DNA from: Anoplolepis gracilipes | Lineage: Eukaryota; Arthropoda; Insecta; Hymenoptera; Formicidae | Assembly: GCF_047496725.1 (NCBI RefSeq) | Contig: NC_132985.1 | Coordinates: forward strand, 4,858,001 to 4,922,000 | Direction: 5' to 3' | DNA: 64,000 nucleotides | Part shown: positions 24,657 through 37,727 of the stretch, piece after piece | Layout of the letters: every line of letters starts with the position of its first letter | Position numbering within the stretch: position 1 is the stretch's first letter | Program-made: the position numbers and the translations under genes | The notes under the pieces: model-generated | Seen by the model: only the letters and a program-made list of their open reading frames with translations | Told to the model about the DNA's origin: nothing | The model's database searches: none

Positions 24657-27488
24657 ATGAAGAGTATTCAACGGATCTTCAAAGATATCAAATTGCATCG
24701 ATTGTTCCTGGATCTATCTTTTCTGTCAGCGAAGATAAGCTTGGCGATGATAATCGCAACTTTCAGAATGATTGTACCACGTTCCATGAAACGTTTACTA
24801 GGAGAAACCGTTCTCGTAAGTTTCGCTTTTCGAAACGAGCAGAAATGATTACAATAACTTTACGCACTATATGTACTATATACGGAAATATATAATATTT
24901 TTCAAACACTGAAATTAGATCACTGGAGCCGGTCACGGTATCGGTCGCGAGTTAGCCATCCAATTGTCATCGATGGGTTGTATAATAGTTTGTTGGGACA
25001 ATGATGTTGATAACAATCGATCAACAATGAGGGAAGTGTCGAAGAATGGAGGAGAAGTATATATTTAGCTACTTATTATTTTAATTAATTACTAATTATT
25101 TTAATTAGTCAAATAAATAATTATTGTATTAGTAATTAATTTTATACCATAACATAATATTCATTTTTACCATATTTTGTTTTGAATTATATTTTATATC
25201 TTTTATTTTTTAATGTTTTTTTTTTATGAAAAAGGAGATGATGTATCCACAGGTATTTTTAATGAAACATGTAGGCTAAGCTATGGGAGTCTTTAGGTTT
25301 ATGGTTTTGTGGTCGACGTCTCAAAGAGATTGGAAGTACGAGAGACGGTGAGATTGATGAGAAAAATCGGCGTGCCGGACGTGACAATACTCATTAACAA
25401 TGCGGCTGTGTTATATCACAAGCCATATCTGAGTTTTGATCCGGATGACGTAGAGAAGACATTTAACGTTAATGTGCTTTCAAACTTCTGGGTATGCCTT
25501 TATTTGTTGACAATTCCTGTAGTATTTTTAAATATTACTAGAGCTGTTGTTATTATTAAAACAATACATCTTTTTCCCAAAATTAATAAAATATTAAATA
25601 AATAATTAAATAAATGAAATATTAAATAAATTAATTAATAAATATATTAAAATACCTTTTTCCTCAAGATGTTTTATAATAATTCTTTTAAATAGACAAT
25701 AGAGGCATTTCTGCCTATGATGCTGCAGAAAAATAGCGGCCACATAGTAGCGATAAGTAGCATGTGCGGTATCTACGGGGTGTCGCAAAAAGTGGCGTAC
25801 TGCTCATCAAAGTTTGCCGTGAGAGGTATCTCGCATATGATAAATTCATTCGCGGTATAGTTTCCATAAATTTGATTTTTTTAGGTCTTATGGAGGCCCT
25901 GCACGAGGAAGTGCGATTAGGTGAAAGAAAATCCAACATTCAATTCACGACGATTTATCCATTTTACGTAGACACCGGGTTAGCGAAGGATCCCAAATAC
26001 AGGTGAAAATACATTTTGAGTCACAGGCAATAAACTCTATGTTTTGTAAGATGTTTTAGCGGAAGAATCACGTAGAGATACGATGTAATTGCAATATTTC
26101 ATTTATTGCACCACACGCTTGTACTCACCGTATTATTAATTGGTCGAATACTTTCTAACGGACACAGACAGTATCTGTTTCGAGTCGATGCTTCCGCATC
26201 GCACTTGTGTCGATGCACGAGCGTGATAATTTGCACACGAGTGTTGTACTCTTGGGTTGTTTTATCCATTTTAACAGCATAATTGCGTGAGATATAATTA
26301 ATTAATACTAAGAGAAGCTGACTTATCATAGAAATAATAATAAAACAAGGAATTATGTATTTTACTATATTCAATGATTTTTAACTTTTGTTTTTTTTTT
26401 TTTTTTTTTTTTTAGGATTGATGTTATTTATAATGGTACTTTATTATATTTTATATATTTTATTATATATTATATTCTATTTATATATTCTATTTATATA
26501 TTATATTTTATATTACATATTATATTATATTTTTTATAGTTTTACAAAAAAATGTACATATGCAAATTTAAGTTTTATTACACAATTTAGAATTATCAAA
26601 CGGTCATATGTAACGAGACCGATTACAGTAATTTGATTAGTTCGAGCGTAAAGTTGACAAGGAAATTACTAATATACAGAGAGTAGTCTTCTTAATAAAT
26701 ATTCATTCATATATGCGTGACTTATAATTTTTTTGTTACAATAACATCTATTTGTGTCCGCTTCGTTGAATTGTCATTGTTTTTACGCTTGTGATAACGA
26801 TGAATTAGAAAGAAACTTTAATCCAGAATTAATCGTAGATTTCCTTACCATACCGATTACAGTGATTTGATTACTTCGAGCGTAAAGTTGACAAGAAAAT
26901 TACTGTGCAGAGGGTGGTTTTCTTAATAAATATTCGCGCAGTATGCGTAACTTGTAATTTTTTTTTTGTTACCATAACATTAATTTATTGAATTCTCATT
27001 GTTTTTGTGCTTGTGGCAATAGCAAATTAGAAAGAAACTTTAATCCAAAATTAATTGTAGATTTCCTTACATTTTCGGCGTTGTAACACCAGAATACGCT
27101 GCCCGAGAGATAATTAAAGCGATTCAAAGAAATTATACAGAGTACTCAATACCGAGGTGTCTCCTTTCTTTGAATGCAATTAATAGGTACATAAAATATA
27201 AATATATATAAAAGAATATAGTAAGAGTAAAAGTATACAGATATAAAAAGTAATTCTTACGCGTGTTTTTTCCTACAATTATTTAGTAATAATTTATAAT
27301 ATTTTTTTGTGTAGCTTTGAGATTAATTTATAAATAATTACTTTTGCGGTAGAAGTTTTACATGATAATGTGTCTTTTAATTTTGTTCCTTTTTCAGAAT
27401 TGTTCCGGAAAGCGTAATGCGCATGATACTAGATTTCCTAGCGGATGTCGATCGAAAACAAAGAGAAAAGGATGTAATGAATTTATAA
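24657..27488 (+). CDS. Short-chain dehydrogenase/reductase, SDR16C / 17-beta-HSD11-like
   Basis: Seven exons join in phase: 24,657-24,815; 24,919-25,056; 25,297-25,491; 25,696-25,825; 25,885-26,002; 27,061-27,186; 27,398-27,488 (TAA); 318 aa. An N-terminal hydrophobic segment (LSFLSAKISLAMIIATF) anchors it in the ER or a lipid droplet. The Rossmann motif TGAGHGIG, the NNAA motif, the catalytic serine in AISSMCGIYG and the YCSSK active site are all intact, followed by TGLAKDP. SDRs of this type use NAD(H) to interconvert retinoids, steroids or other lipid alcohols and ketones; the substrate here is unknown. It is paralogous to the SDR at 37,728. A tandem repeat in the intron before exon 6 duplicates that exon's splice acceptor. 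Confidence 0.88.
26618..27069. repeat. 234-bp tandem duplication including a splice acceptor
   Basis: Copy 1, 26,618-26,851, and copy 2, from 26,852, both begin ACCGATTACAG and end with GTAGATTTCCTTAC. Copy 2 supplies the real acceptor of SDR1 exon 6. Copy 1 contains the same acceptor at 26,838 followed by the first bases of exon 6. Confidence 0.9.
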
Positions 27489-28682
27489 TTAGATTTAGAG
27501 TAAGTTAAGCATGACGGAATTGTACACAGGGAAAGTGCTTATATTTATTTATTAGATATAAACTTTACATAATTTTTAAAGTAAGATGAATTTGATAGAG
27601 CTAACATAATTTATCCCTAGATTAATAAATATTTGTATAAAATTAATTTTTTAAATATATACGTTATAAGCTTTTTTGTTTTGATTTCAAATAATTTAAT
27701 GCGCGGCTTGGTATTTCCTCGTTCAACTTTCTTTCAAATTATAGTCACTATAAAATACCTTACAAAATAAATTACACATCTCTTAATTTAGTAGGTTTCG
27801 ATAATGGATATTTTTGATTATTCCCCACGTTGTTATATAATGTAAATGCTACAAACACGGTAGTAAAAAGAACGATCAACGTGGAACATATCAAAAGAAA
27901 TAGCGTTCTCTTAGAAAGTAAACCAGACGTATCAAATGCGCGGCCAGAGACACGTCATTATCGTCGACTTTTGCTGGATTATGTAATTAATAATGTCGGG
28001 TTCGACCACTCGCTGATATATGAATCTGTTTTATTACTTTTCCATCGATTTGTTTGAGATTGCTGTTATCGTATAATAAACCGCATTGCTGAGTTGTTCC
28101 GTCTCTGTTTCACCTTTGCGTTGTTATTACATTTTTAATTGAATATTTTTCGCTCCCTGTATAATTTTGCGCTATCAATCACGTATCGTTTAGTGTCGCA
28201 AATGTACTTAGAAGTGTTTATTTGATTCTTGAACCATGAATAGAATAGAATTTATTATGTTTTTCTTTATATGTGGATACTTCATTTCTTGACAATTTCA
28301 AGGCAATATATACACACAAATAAAACATAATGCATGATTTTCTCATTCGAATTACATTTTTTTCTATTCTTTACTCGCCAATTATAATATAGTGATACGA
28401 GAATGGCAAAAGTAATATATGTGAGAAGTAACATGTATGTGAATAACAATGAACAATGGTATCTTTCTTAATTTTTTCACACGTGCATGAATTAAAAATA
28501 TTAAGTTTATGTAATTTATCTTTATAATTGTATGAAATAAGTTCTATTCTCTTTATATAAAATGTATAAATTTATTAATACATATATAATTTATTGAAAT
28601 ATAAATGAGAGAAGCATTACAATAGATATGATATTATGTAATATTTCACACGATTTCACCATAATCAAGTAAGTTTTGTGAT
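27489..28682. other. Intergenic, downstream of SDR1
   Basis: Presumed 3' UTR and AT-rich spacer. A 75-codon plus-strand reading at 27,830-28,057 shows no known motif. Confidence 0.5.
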
Positions 28683-29063
28683 TTTGTTATTTTGTGATTT
28701 TTGCAATAATTATTAAAATATTAATTAAAAACGCTCAGTGTGTGAGCGCGCACTGTATATAGCACACAGCATATGCTAAGCGTTTTTAATTAATATTTTA
28801 ATAATTATTGCGAAAATCACAAAATGGTACAGGACTTTTATAATATGTTCAGTTTGACTTGCTCTGTCAGCTCTAGAGAGGTGGAACGATTATTATCGGA
28901 CACTTTGTATATATATGTAATATCGTTTGCTGAGCGTTTTTAATTACTAATTTAAAATTATTGCACAAATCGCAAAATGGTAGAGGACTTTTGAACTTTT
29001 ATGTTTAGTTTGACCTGCTCTATCTGCCCTTGAGCTATAGGGCGATCGCGACCGGACCCCCTG

Positions 29064-29098
<35 letters not shown>

Positions 29099-29110
29099 GG
29101 TCTCTTTTTC
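28683..29110. repeat. Inverted repeat plus two about 155-bp direct repeats
   Basis: 28,683-28,738 and 28,777-28,825 are inverted copies (ATTAATTAAAAACGCT against AGCGTTTTTAATTAAT). Then 28,775-28,928 and 28,931-29,085 are direct repeats sharing AGCGTTTTTAATTA, CGCAAAATGGTA-type and AGGACTTTT blocks. The second ends in an (AT)n hairpin closed by CCCTGTAT/ATACAGGG at about 29,057-29,100. This is the remains of a DNA-transposon-like repeat; family unknown. Confidence 0.7.
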
Positions 29111-29173
29111 AAAAATATTCAAATTTAAAGCGTATATGTACAACGAATAGTGCGCGCTTGTGGTGTTCTAGTG

Positions 29174-29978
29174 ATATAAAAAGAATATCATTCGATACAG
29201 AAATAGTAATTTTAAAAAAATTATAGACTTAAAGAGTTCTTTAGTTAAAGACTTATAAGCTTGCCAGAGAAAGTTAATAATATATGTCTCTATAAAACTA
29301 CTTAACGAGCAATTGATTATTCTTACAAATGTGGACCCGATGTCTGCTGACTAATTAGCTGAGAAATCTTTCAATGAAGAAAATAAATATAAATTGCGGA
29401 ATTGAACTTTTTCATTCCTTACAGGTCGCGTTCGGGGAGACACTATTAGTACTAACAGCGTCGTTCTCATAAATTTGGAACAATAAAAAATGTCTTTAAA
29501 TAAATTGGAATGAAATTGTTGTTTTATATATACTTCTTTAAATTTTCCAAATTTATGTGGACGACGCTGTTAGTACTAATAGTGTCTCCCCGAACGCGAC
29601 CTATGTAAGGAACGAGAAACGTGTTTAAATAATTAGAATGAAATTGCTGTTTTATATATAAATCTTTAAATTTTCCAAATTTATGTGGACGACGCTGTTA
29701 GTACTAATAGTGTCTTCCCGAACGCGACCTATGTAAGAAATAAAAAAGTTCAATTCCGCAATTTATATTTGTTTTCTTCATTGAATAATTTCTCAGCTAA
29801 TTAGTCAGCAGACATCGGGTCCACATTTGTAAGAATAATCAATTGCTCGTTAAATAGTTTTATAGAGACATATATTATCAACTTTCTCTGGCAAGCTTAT
29901 AAGTCTTTAACATTATAGTTTTTTTTAAATTACTATTTCTTTTAAATTACTATTTATCGAATGATATTCTTTTTATAT
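29174..29978. mobile_element. 805-bp fold-back element with long inverted repeats
   Basis: The left arm begins ATATAAAAAGAATATCATTC and the right arm ends with the reverse complement. Arms of roughly 300 bp pair with small indels, sharing for example GTGGACCCGATGTCTGCTGA and GGTCGCGTTCGGGGAGACAC. The right half contains a direct duplication of about 125 bp (about 29,504-29,631 and 29,632-29,750), each with GTGGACGACGCTGTTAGTAC. No ORF of note, so a non-autonomous MITE/fold-back type. Confidence 0.8.
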
Positions 29979-31035
29979 TTTAATTAGTTAATTAGTAACA
30001 GTTCTAAAGGCCGAGTTTTTGTAAAAAAAATCTGTTCTTTTCCTAGCATATTTTAGTTTCAATGAGAATAACGAAGTTTTTCATCCACGAATTAATAACA
30101 GACAAGGCGATGCCATTTCCATATGCCAAGGAATATGGAGATTGTATATTTGATGTACTTGAGATGTTTATTCTGTTGTATTTATTTCTTATTTTTATTA
30201 CCTTATCGCGTTTTTATCGCATTGCAAAATATATATATATATATAATATATATATAAATGCATTCTTGATGAAAAACAAGATTTATTGCACATTAAAAAT
30301 TAAGAAACAAAGAAATGTATATATATATAAAACGAACTGTACATATGAGTACTATTCTGCCTTAAATTAATATAAATTTAAAACTAATAAAAGTATCCTA
30401 ATTTATTGTAAGAAAAAATTAAATTTAAATGCATATTAAATCAAAAGTTGGACGAGTTGATTTTGTAAGAGAAGAAACTATTTTGATATGCGTGATTCGA
30501 GAGTGGCCTTGACTTTACATGGTAGAAGAACCGGATTAACGAACTGCAGAGTTAAAGATTCCGGATGCCTTTGTTCGTTTTTCACCATCCAGACAGCACA
30601 AAAAACATCCTAGATATTTAAAAAACGATAAGATGTCTTTGTTGATTGCTTTTTAGATAGCTTTCAGAGATATGGATTGCTTAAGTATAGATTAGGTGGT
30701 TAATGTTACCTTTCCAAATTAAAGTTACTTAATTTAGAGCCAGTTTGTCATATGTAGTTCAGTCATTAATTTTCGTCTAATTAGTAGAGAAAACATGTGA
30801 TTAATATTGCAATAATACTGTGCAACTATTCTTGTTTCCGTTAATATTTCAACACATAACAGAAGTAATACAAAGTTAAGGCAACACCTTTTGTTCTATA
30901 AAAAACATTCACTTCATATAAAGTCTGTTGCAAAATTAAATACCGCGATTAAATGAAAGCACGTTGGTAATATTATAAATTTATATACGTGCATAAAGAA
31001 TTAAAAAATACAATTAAAAATAAGTTTCTGGTTTT

Positions 31036-31067
<32 letters not shown>

Positions 31068-31596
31068 GTACCAAAACAATGTTAAGTATGTACACAGGTA
31101 TAATGCTATCGAAATTCTTCTCTGCAGCTGTGTATTAAAAATAATATATGTATGCAATTGTATACTCTATGTATGTGCAATTATAATTTTTAAAAATGAT
31201 TTATAATTTTTTATAATTTTTTGTATATATGACAAATGTATCGATTATGCCTATATGTATTGTATGAACTTGTGCCACGTGTCTAGAATGTCTTCACATT
31301 ATTTATTATAATTTTTCATATTGTCGGTTTAAAATATATGATTAAATGGTATACATATTTATCAGCGTCTTGATTTTCGTAAACAATTTTTTTCTAAGAA
31401 TTTTTTATTTGATGGTTTAATTCTTTCTATCTGAGCAATGGAAATTATAATATATACACCGTATAATTTAAAAAAATCAGCATGTAATAAAATGTCTTTC
31501 TTTTATTAAGCTTGGAATGCTTTGATCAAAGCGATCTTTGTCCTGATCGAGGTCAAAATCAAACTGGAGAATGTTGCAGTTTAATATAATCTTTGG
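29979..31596. other. Intergenic, nothing recognisable
   Basis: AT-rich sequence with an AT microsatellite near 31,043-31,066. The 102-codon reading at 30,062 is low-complexity in its second half and has no recognised family. Confidence 0.45.
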
Positions 31597-31922
31597 ATGA
31601 ATGCGTCACCGAGTGATGGTATCGAGGTTCAGGTACAGTGTCGCGTCTCGCACACACTCGAACGAGAAGAAACTGAAGTAGACGACGAAGAAGACGATGA
31701 CCTTGCCTACACGCTCGATTATTGCTGGAACGTTGTTTCTTTAGAGTGTTTCGTTCAGTCAAGTTCAAGCGAGGCGAGCGTTCTGACCGTCGCTGCTGTT
31801 GTCGTTATATACTCACGATTACCGTGGATATCATTTCTCCCACACGGTCCCTACTATTTCACGAAACCGTCTAGAAACCTGGAGATCTGACGTGATCCAG
31901 TGATCTACGCGTCCGGCAGGGT
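31597..31922 (+). promoter_or_regulatory. GC-richer block, candidate 5' non-coding exon/promoter of SDR2
   Basis: This block is clearly richer in GC and CpG than its surroundings. It contains an initiator-like TTCAGTC at about 31,753 and ends near CGGCAGG/GTAACG, a plausible donor. The SDR2 ATG sits five bases after an acceptor (TTATGTTACAG at 37,713-37,723), so an upstream non-coding exon is required, and this block is the best candidate. The 97-codon open reading across it is probably incidental. Confidence 0.4.
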
Positions 31923-34900
31923 AACGTTTCGTTCCAAGAGTGCATTTTCACCGCGTGTATACTTTTGTGTATAACGTGAAATAAATTTTGGACATTTGTC
32001 CCAAATGTGTTAAAATAGCATCGTGTAGTTTTCAGTGATATTCATCGTGTTTGAAAATTTGATTTGTGTTATGATAAAATAAAGAAGTTTAAAGTGTCTT
32101 GCATTTCACTTTATCTTTTATTAATTTTGAAATATACTTCTCATTATTCTTTTTGGGTAAATCTTTCAAATATATGATGTGTCATTTTTCTGTTTTTATT
32201 TTCTAGTGCTCATTAAATGTGTTCTGTTTAGTCAAGTTTATATCCAACGTGTTTATTAAAATTTCACGAAAGTGAGATATCAATATAAACTTGGAAATTC
32301 ATATATATATATTACAGTTAACTAATTTATTAATATATTATTATATATAAATTATGTGCGTTATTACAATTGTGCATACTGCAAGTAAAATAAAATTTTT
32401 TTATGTATAAAGTTTATCGAAAATAACGCAGATAATTTAAAAATCTGCAAATTATTGAAAAATTTAGTATTTATAAAAAAAAAAACATTTGACACTTTTA
32501 ATAATCTTCCCGCGTTCATTGCTGATTTGACCGCATTTCTGCTGACATGACGAAATAAAAAAAAATTTAATTGACCTAACCCTAGAAGAGTTGTTTATAT
32601 GAGTTCTAAATTTATTTAAAGTGCCTATTGCTTAATTTATTTCAGAAATATTTTCAAGTTTTTTATTGTACAAATTTTTCATTTCCATATAAAGTTCCCC
32701 ATATTTTATTTGGCATTGGAAACCGGTATTTTAATAAATTCTATAATTGCGACAACTTTATACTACTTTTATATAATTATACTACGTTTATACTATGTTT
32801 ATATCATTTTTACCTTTATCTACAAACTTTAAATTAGAAATATCAACGATTTAGAATGTCTTTCAGAAATAAAAATAATATAAATATAAAAAATTAAGGT
32901 AAAATACAATTAATTACAAAGTTTTCAAGAATTTTAAAATATATCTTGATTTTTAGATAGTTCTTACATTGATATATATATGTATGTAATATAAAGTTCT
33001 TTTATTAAATAAATGAGGAATTTTTCTCATTTAAAAAAATTTTTTAATTCAGATATTCATAGTGATTCAAATCAGATATCTAAATAATATAAATATTTAT
33101 TAATTTAACAACTAGCAATTTTTTTATTATAGTACAAGATTGTATAGAGAAGTGCCAGTCCACAAAATTAAATTGAAATTTAGCATCTTTGAAAATGTAA
33201 AAGAGAATGGAGAGAATGAAGTTTTTACGCAACTTGTAAAACGTGTAACAATAACGTAAAACAAGCTGATTTTAGAAAATACATACTATTAGCATTCTTT
33301 TATAAATATGCAAAAAACAGTAATGTTAGTTAGAATAATAAATACATTTCCAACGGCGCAATTTCTGACGTAGGAGCAATTATTAATGGCATCAAGGTTA
33401 CTTTTTTTTGAAATCTTTTATCATAGCTTGCATCGAACTTAATGCGTCATGTACACGATTGATTGTAACACACACATATCTATTATCAATGCTATTCCGT
33501 ACATTCTAAAGACAAGCTTAAGATATAGACTATCTATATTCTTTTACTATATCCCTTTGTTATTAGATTTGGCTTCAGCATAATAAAATTTTTCGTAATT
33601 TTTTTATAATTTATAAAATGTAATAATATATTTATAATTAACATAATTTAATATTTATATATATTTAGATATATACAATAATTTTATAATAATATAATAA
33701 TAAGTATGTAATAAATAACAATAATTTACATAATATGCGATTAAAAAGTAAATCTAAAGGAACAAATCACGCGATATACTTATAATGTCAGTCTTTATGA
33801 TCTTATCTCAAGGATAGAAGGAAATCTCTGTGCTACTCTCATGAGAAATACATTGCATTGGAAAATGTAGAAGTTTACCTTGAATTGCCCCTAAAACTAG
33901 TTCATTACTAACGTTCACCGGAAATTGCAGAGATTGTAGGTCAAAATGTACAACGTAGGTGTCAATTTTTCTATTTTTTCCAATTTTTTTAAATTATTTA
34001 TTCAAATTATAGTTCAGATTATAGATTGAGCTCATGTATATGCATATAGTGCGCACTTTAAAACTGACGTAAGAGATCACAATCTAATACGATCCTGTAT
34101 AATTATACTTTAATGCATCACAAGATATGATCTGTCTGATAATACGTTCGTCAATCACCATCGCGAAGAAAATTTTCTCAGTTTCAATCAATAAAACAAT
34201 AACATCGTAATCTCTCTTAACGAAAGTGAAGTTTCTTTGTACTTATATCTCGTTTTTTTATCAGTATTATATTGCAATAAGTATTACATGCGTTATCAAC
34301 GTTTCGCATTAATACAGAAAGTCATAACATCACCGATTACAATTTAACTCTAATCACATTATTATTAGTGTTAGTTGCGGTGAAGAAGATAGTTGATTAA
34401 ACTTAATTTACCTATCATGCATCGTTTTATGTCAATACCGATTATTTTCTGCAAAATGTAATTTTAAAAAGAATTTTATTAATGCTTCAAACATAGTAGT
34501 ATCTAATTTGACTCACGCATAATAATTATTAGATTTTCTAATAGAGGTTTGATTGCGGCAAGTGTAGTTGGTTGAACTACTTTTTACCACGTCCATTTCG
34601 ATGGAAAGCAATGCATTCAAGAAACATACACCTTATGTAACAGGAAAAAAGAACATTTGATCTACAGACACTCTATTTCATTTTATTTGCATCTAGTATT
34701 GCACTTACATTGTATTATGTCGTATTCGTATGTTGCATAATATTTTAGGCACTGACTGGTTATATTCAATATTTTTTTAATTGGCTGTAGACGGGTATAG
34801 TAGAAAACAATGGCCAGATGCTTTAAGAATATAAAGTAGCAAATTTGCGTTTTAAATCTTTCGATTGTGTTTGCTTTAACTCTGTCAATTTCCTGATTAT

Positions 34901-34990
34901 GTCATTGAAGTTTTTAACGTATTGCAAGCTTCGATTGCATCATGAGCCATTTTTATAGTATTAGTAATGTACGTCTAGTAAGAAATAAAT

Positions 34991-34993
<3 letters not shown>

Positions 34994-35037
<44 letters not shown>
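34994..35037. repeat. (AT)n microsatellite
   Basis: About 22 uninterrupted TA units. Confidence 0.95.
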
Positions 35038-35042
<5 letters not shown>

Positions 35043-37621
35043 AAAATCAATATAAATTAATTGCAGATTTTTATTTTTCAGTAACAAGTCACTTTTTTAA
35101 CAAAAATAAAATATCTAATTGTAAGCATTTATCTCAATTAATTTATGCACTGTTATGTAATGTTGTTGTCGGAATTTAAATGCACTGAATCGTATCCTTT
35201 CAAATGATTTTCTCGACTTATTAGTTGACAATTAAAACGGATCGGTTGAGTTAATCGATATAAATAAAATGATCTTTTATTTATGATAAAATTTTTTGTG
35301 ACAGCTCACACATGAAATAAATATAACATATACATTATAATATACATTACAATTAATTTAACATAATTTACTGAAAGGCCTTCTTAAAAGACCTTATTAA
35401 ACTAATTAGTCTGATATGTAATATTCCACCATTAATTTATCATAAATTAGCACTAAAAGACAGTATAAAATTCTGATGAGACCATAAGTCGTAATATTCT
35501 CTATTTTGTGCTATTCAATCACAAAGTCATGGTGTTTGCTAGTCCAATCATTTCGAAAGCAATGTTTTTATTTGTTCTCTTAGGTGATGTCAAGATTATG
35601 TCGAGATCTAACCCAACCAATTGCGTTTTATATTATTTAATCAGAAAAAGAGTAAGACGGTAACTTTACGGCTTGTTAAACCGCATAGTTGCGACACTTT
35701 GAATTTTCTTTGGAGCCATACGTATACACATTACTGATAATCATATAGTAGAATATATAATTTATCAAATCAGAAAAGTCTGCATATTAAATCTGATCAT
35801 TAATTAAAATTATTCGCTACATTATAAATATTTTAAATTGGTTATAATATAATATTATTAATATTTTTATAAATGTTATAAATATTATAAATATTGTAAA
35901 TATTATAAATATTATAAATATTTGATTATAAAAAACTCAGTACATATTTATAAATAGTATATATTATTTAATTGTAATTAAACTTCAACTTAACTATAAA
36001 TAATCTTCAAGCTAAAATTAGTGAACTAATTTGTAGCTTATTAAATTTATTTTATTTATATTATAATTAAGATTATGATATATTTAGAAAAAGAAATGTA
36101 AATGGTTTTTTTTTCATTTAAAATTAATTCATTAAATCATAACTAAAATATGCAATAAGGCCTAATTATTTATCTAGATATAATGTATATGTGTCTGTGT
36201 GTGTGTGCCTGAGTACATACACTCCACATTTCCTAATATAATATTGCATTCTGTTCTAATTTTTCGCATGTGAACTTTATTTTTTTTTCTTTATATAACA
36301 AAAACGTTAATACTTCCTTTTCGCGAGTAGGTGTCAAAGTAGTAACAATTAAGCAGTAAATTCTATTCTAATTGGAAATAAAGTTTAAAGCGTAACGGCG
36401 AGTTCTTTTTTATTTTGTTGCATTTGGCACCTGATTCTGGCGCTTATTCATCGTCAATTATGTCAAAAGTAGAAACAGCTATTGAATATTAACACAAACT
36501 GGTTTTAAAATGTCGTAAATTAATTTATAAATTTTGCCCGATTGACTATATAATTTTCGTGAAACGATGATGATTAAATCAAGACAAGTAACTGTACTAT
36601 AAATAAAGTTACATAAATTTACATTTAATATTTTTAATAATATTAATACAATAAATAACTAATATTACTGTATTAAATTTTAATATAAAAATCTAAAATG
36701 TACATATATAAAACTATGCATATACACGTACAACACGCACATATATAAATTAAATATGTGTTTTATAGATGTATCTATTTGTATAATAAGTTATTTTAAC
36801 ATTTGTTTCATGTAAATTTTGTCATTAATTTTTTTGCTCTCTCTGAAAAATGTAATTTTCGTTAATTATTCATTAAATAGGATGCGTTAAAAAAGAGATT
36901 AACATTTATTAAAAATGTCAGAAAAAAATATGACATTAATGGAAAATATATTCTGGCATAAAATATACATTTAATTAATTCAATCGGAATTTAACATTTT
37001 TGCAATGCTGAACAATTAACTGCAGTAAGATCCTTGGAATTTTTCGCAATACATCAAAATTAGAGACATATGATGAATTTAAATCATCTTTTTAGCTACT
37101 TGAAACATATATCCTTGCAACGATTTCCAAACATAAGCAATCTTTATTTGATTAGTTTGCTTTCGCGCCTTGATGCGACGGTCGTAAATCTTTTTCATCG
37201 GGTGCTTGCTTGTTCCTAAAGCACGATATCCTTTATTACACGTCATGTGGCAGACACACAGGAGTTTACATATTACATAATCACTTGCTCATATCGCGTT
37301 GATACTTTCTCAGGATAAGGCATCGATTTCGACAGAGAGTGCAAGCATAATTTATCATATCTCTGTAGTAATTAGGAAAATGATTCTGTTATAAAAATCG
37401 ATTTTACGAAATCTTTATAAGTTCAGTAAAAAAGAAAAAATGAAGGAAAAACTGCATTAGTAATCATATTGAGAGACAATATCACACAATTATCTACGAT
37501 ATAATTATATATTGTCATACAGTAAATTATAATTCCGTCGTTATTATCGATGCAAATAATAATGATCAGGTTACATGTTTAAGCGATTATCAAATTTTAT
37601 ATCTAAATTCATGCATAATTT

Positions 37622-37623
<2 letters not shown>

Positions 37624-37661
<38 letters not shown>
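37624..37661. repeat. (TC)n microsatellite close to the SDR2 acceptor
   Basis: About 19 TC units, about 60 bases upstream of the acceptor of the first coding exon of SDR2 and on the sense strand pyrimidine-rich, so it may extend the polypyrimidine tract. Confidence 0.95.
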
Positions 37662-37663
<2 letters not shown>

Positions 37664-37727
37664 TTTTTTTTTATCAAACTTGTTTATTATAATAAAATAA
37701 ATTTTTATTATTTTATGTTACAGTTGG

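Larger units (their letters stand above)
31923..37723. other. Long gene-free stretch, probably the first intron of SDR2
   Basis: Uniformly AT-rich with no supportable ORF longer than about 70 codons. It holds (AT)n at 34,994-35,037 and (TC)n at 37,624-37,661. Confidence 0.45.

Noticed and set aside
26099..26374. 91-codon minus-strand ORF in the SDR1 intron
   Set aside because: No recognised motif and no splice or promoter support.
27993..28010. Possible tRNA B-box (GGTTCGACC)
   Set aside because: No A-box, acceptor stem or cloverleaf around it; no tRNA gene found anywhere in the window.
30062..30370. 102-codon plus-strand ORF after an AG
   Set aside because: First 40 residues look ordinary, but the rest is AT-driven (YIYIYN), no family or splice partner was found.
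31597..31890. 97-codon ORF as a protein-coding exon
   Set aside because: Acidic and low-information reading inside a CpG-rich block; better explained as 5' non-coding exon or promoter.
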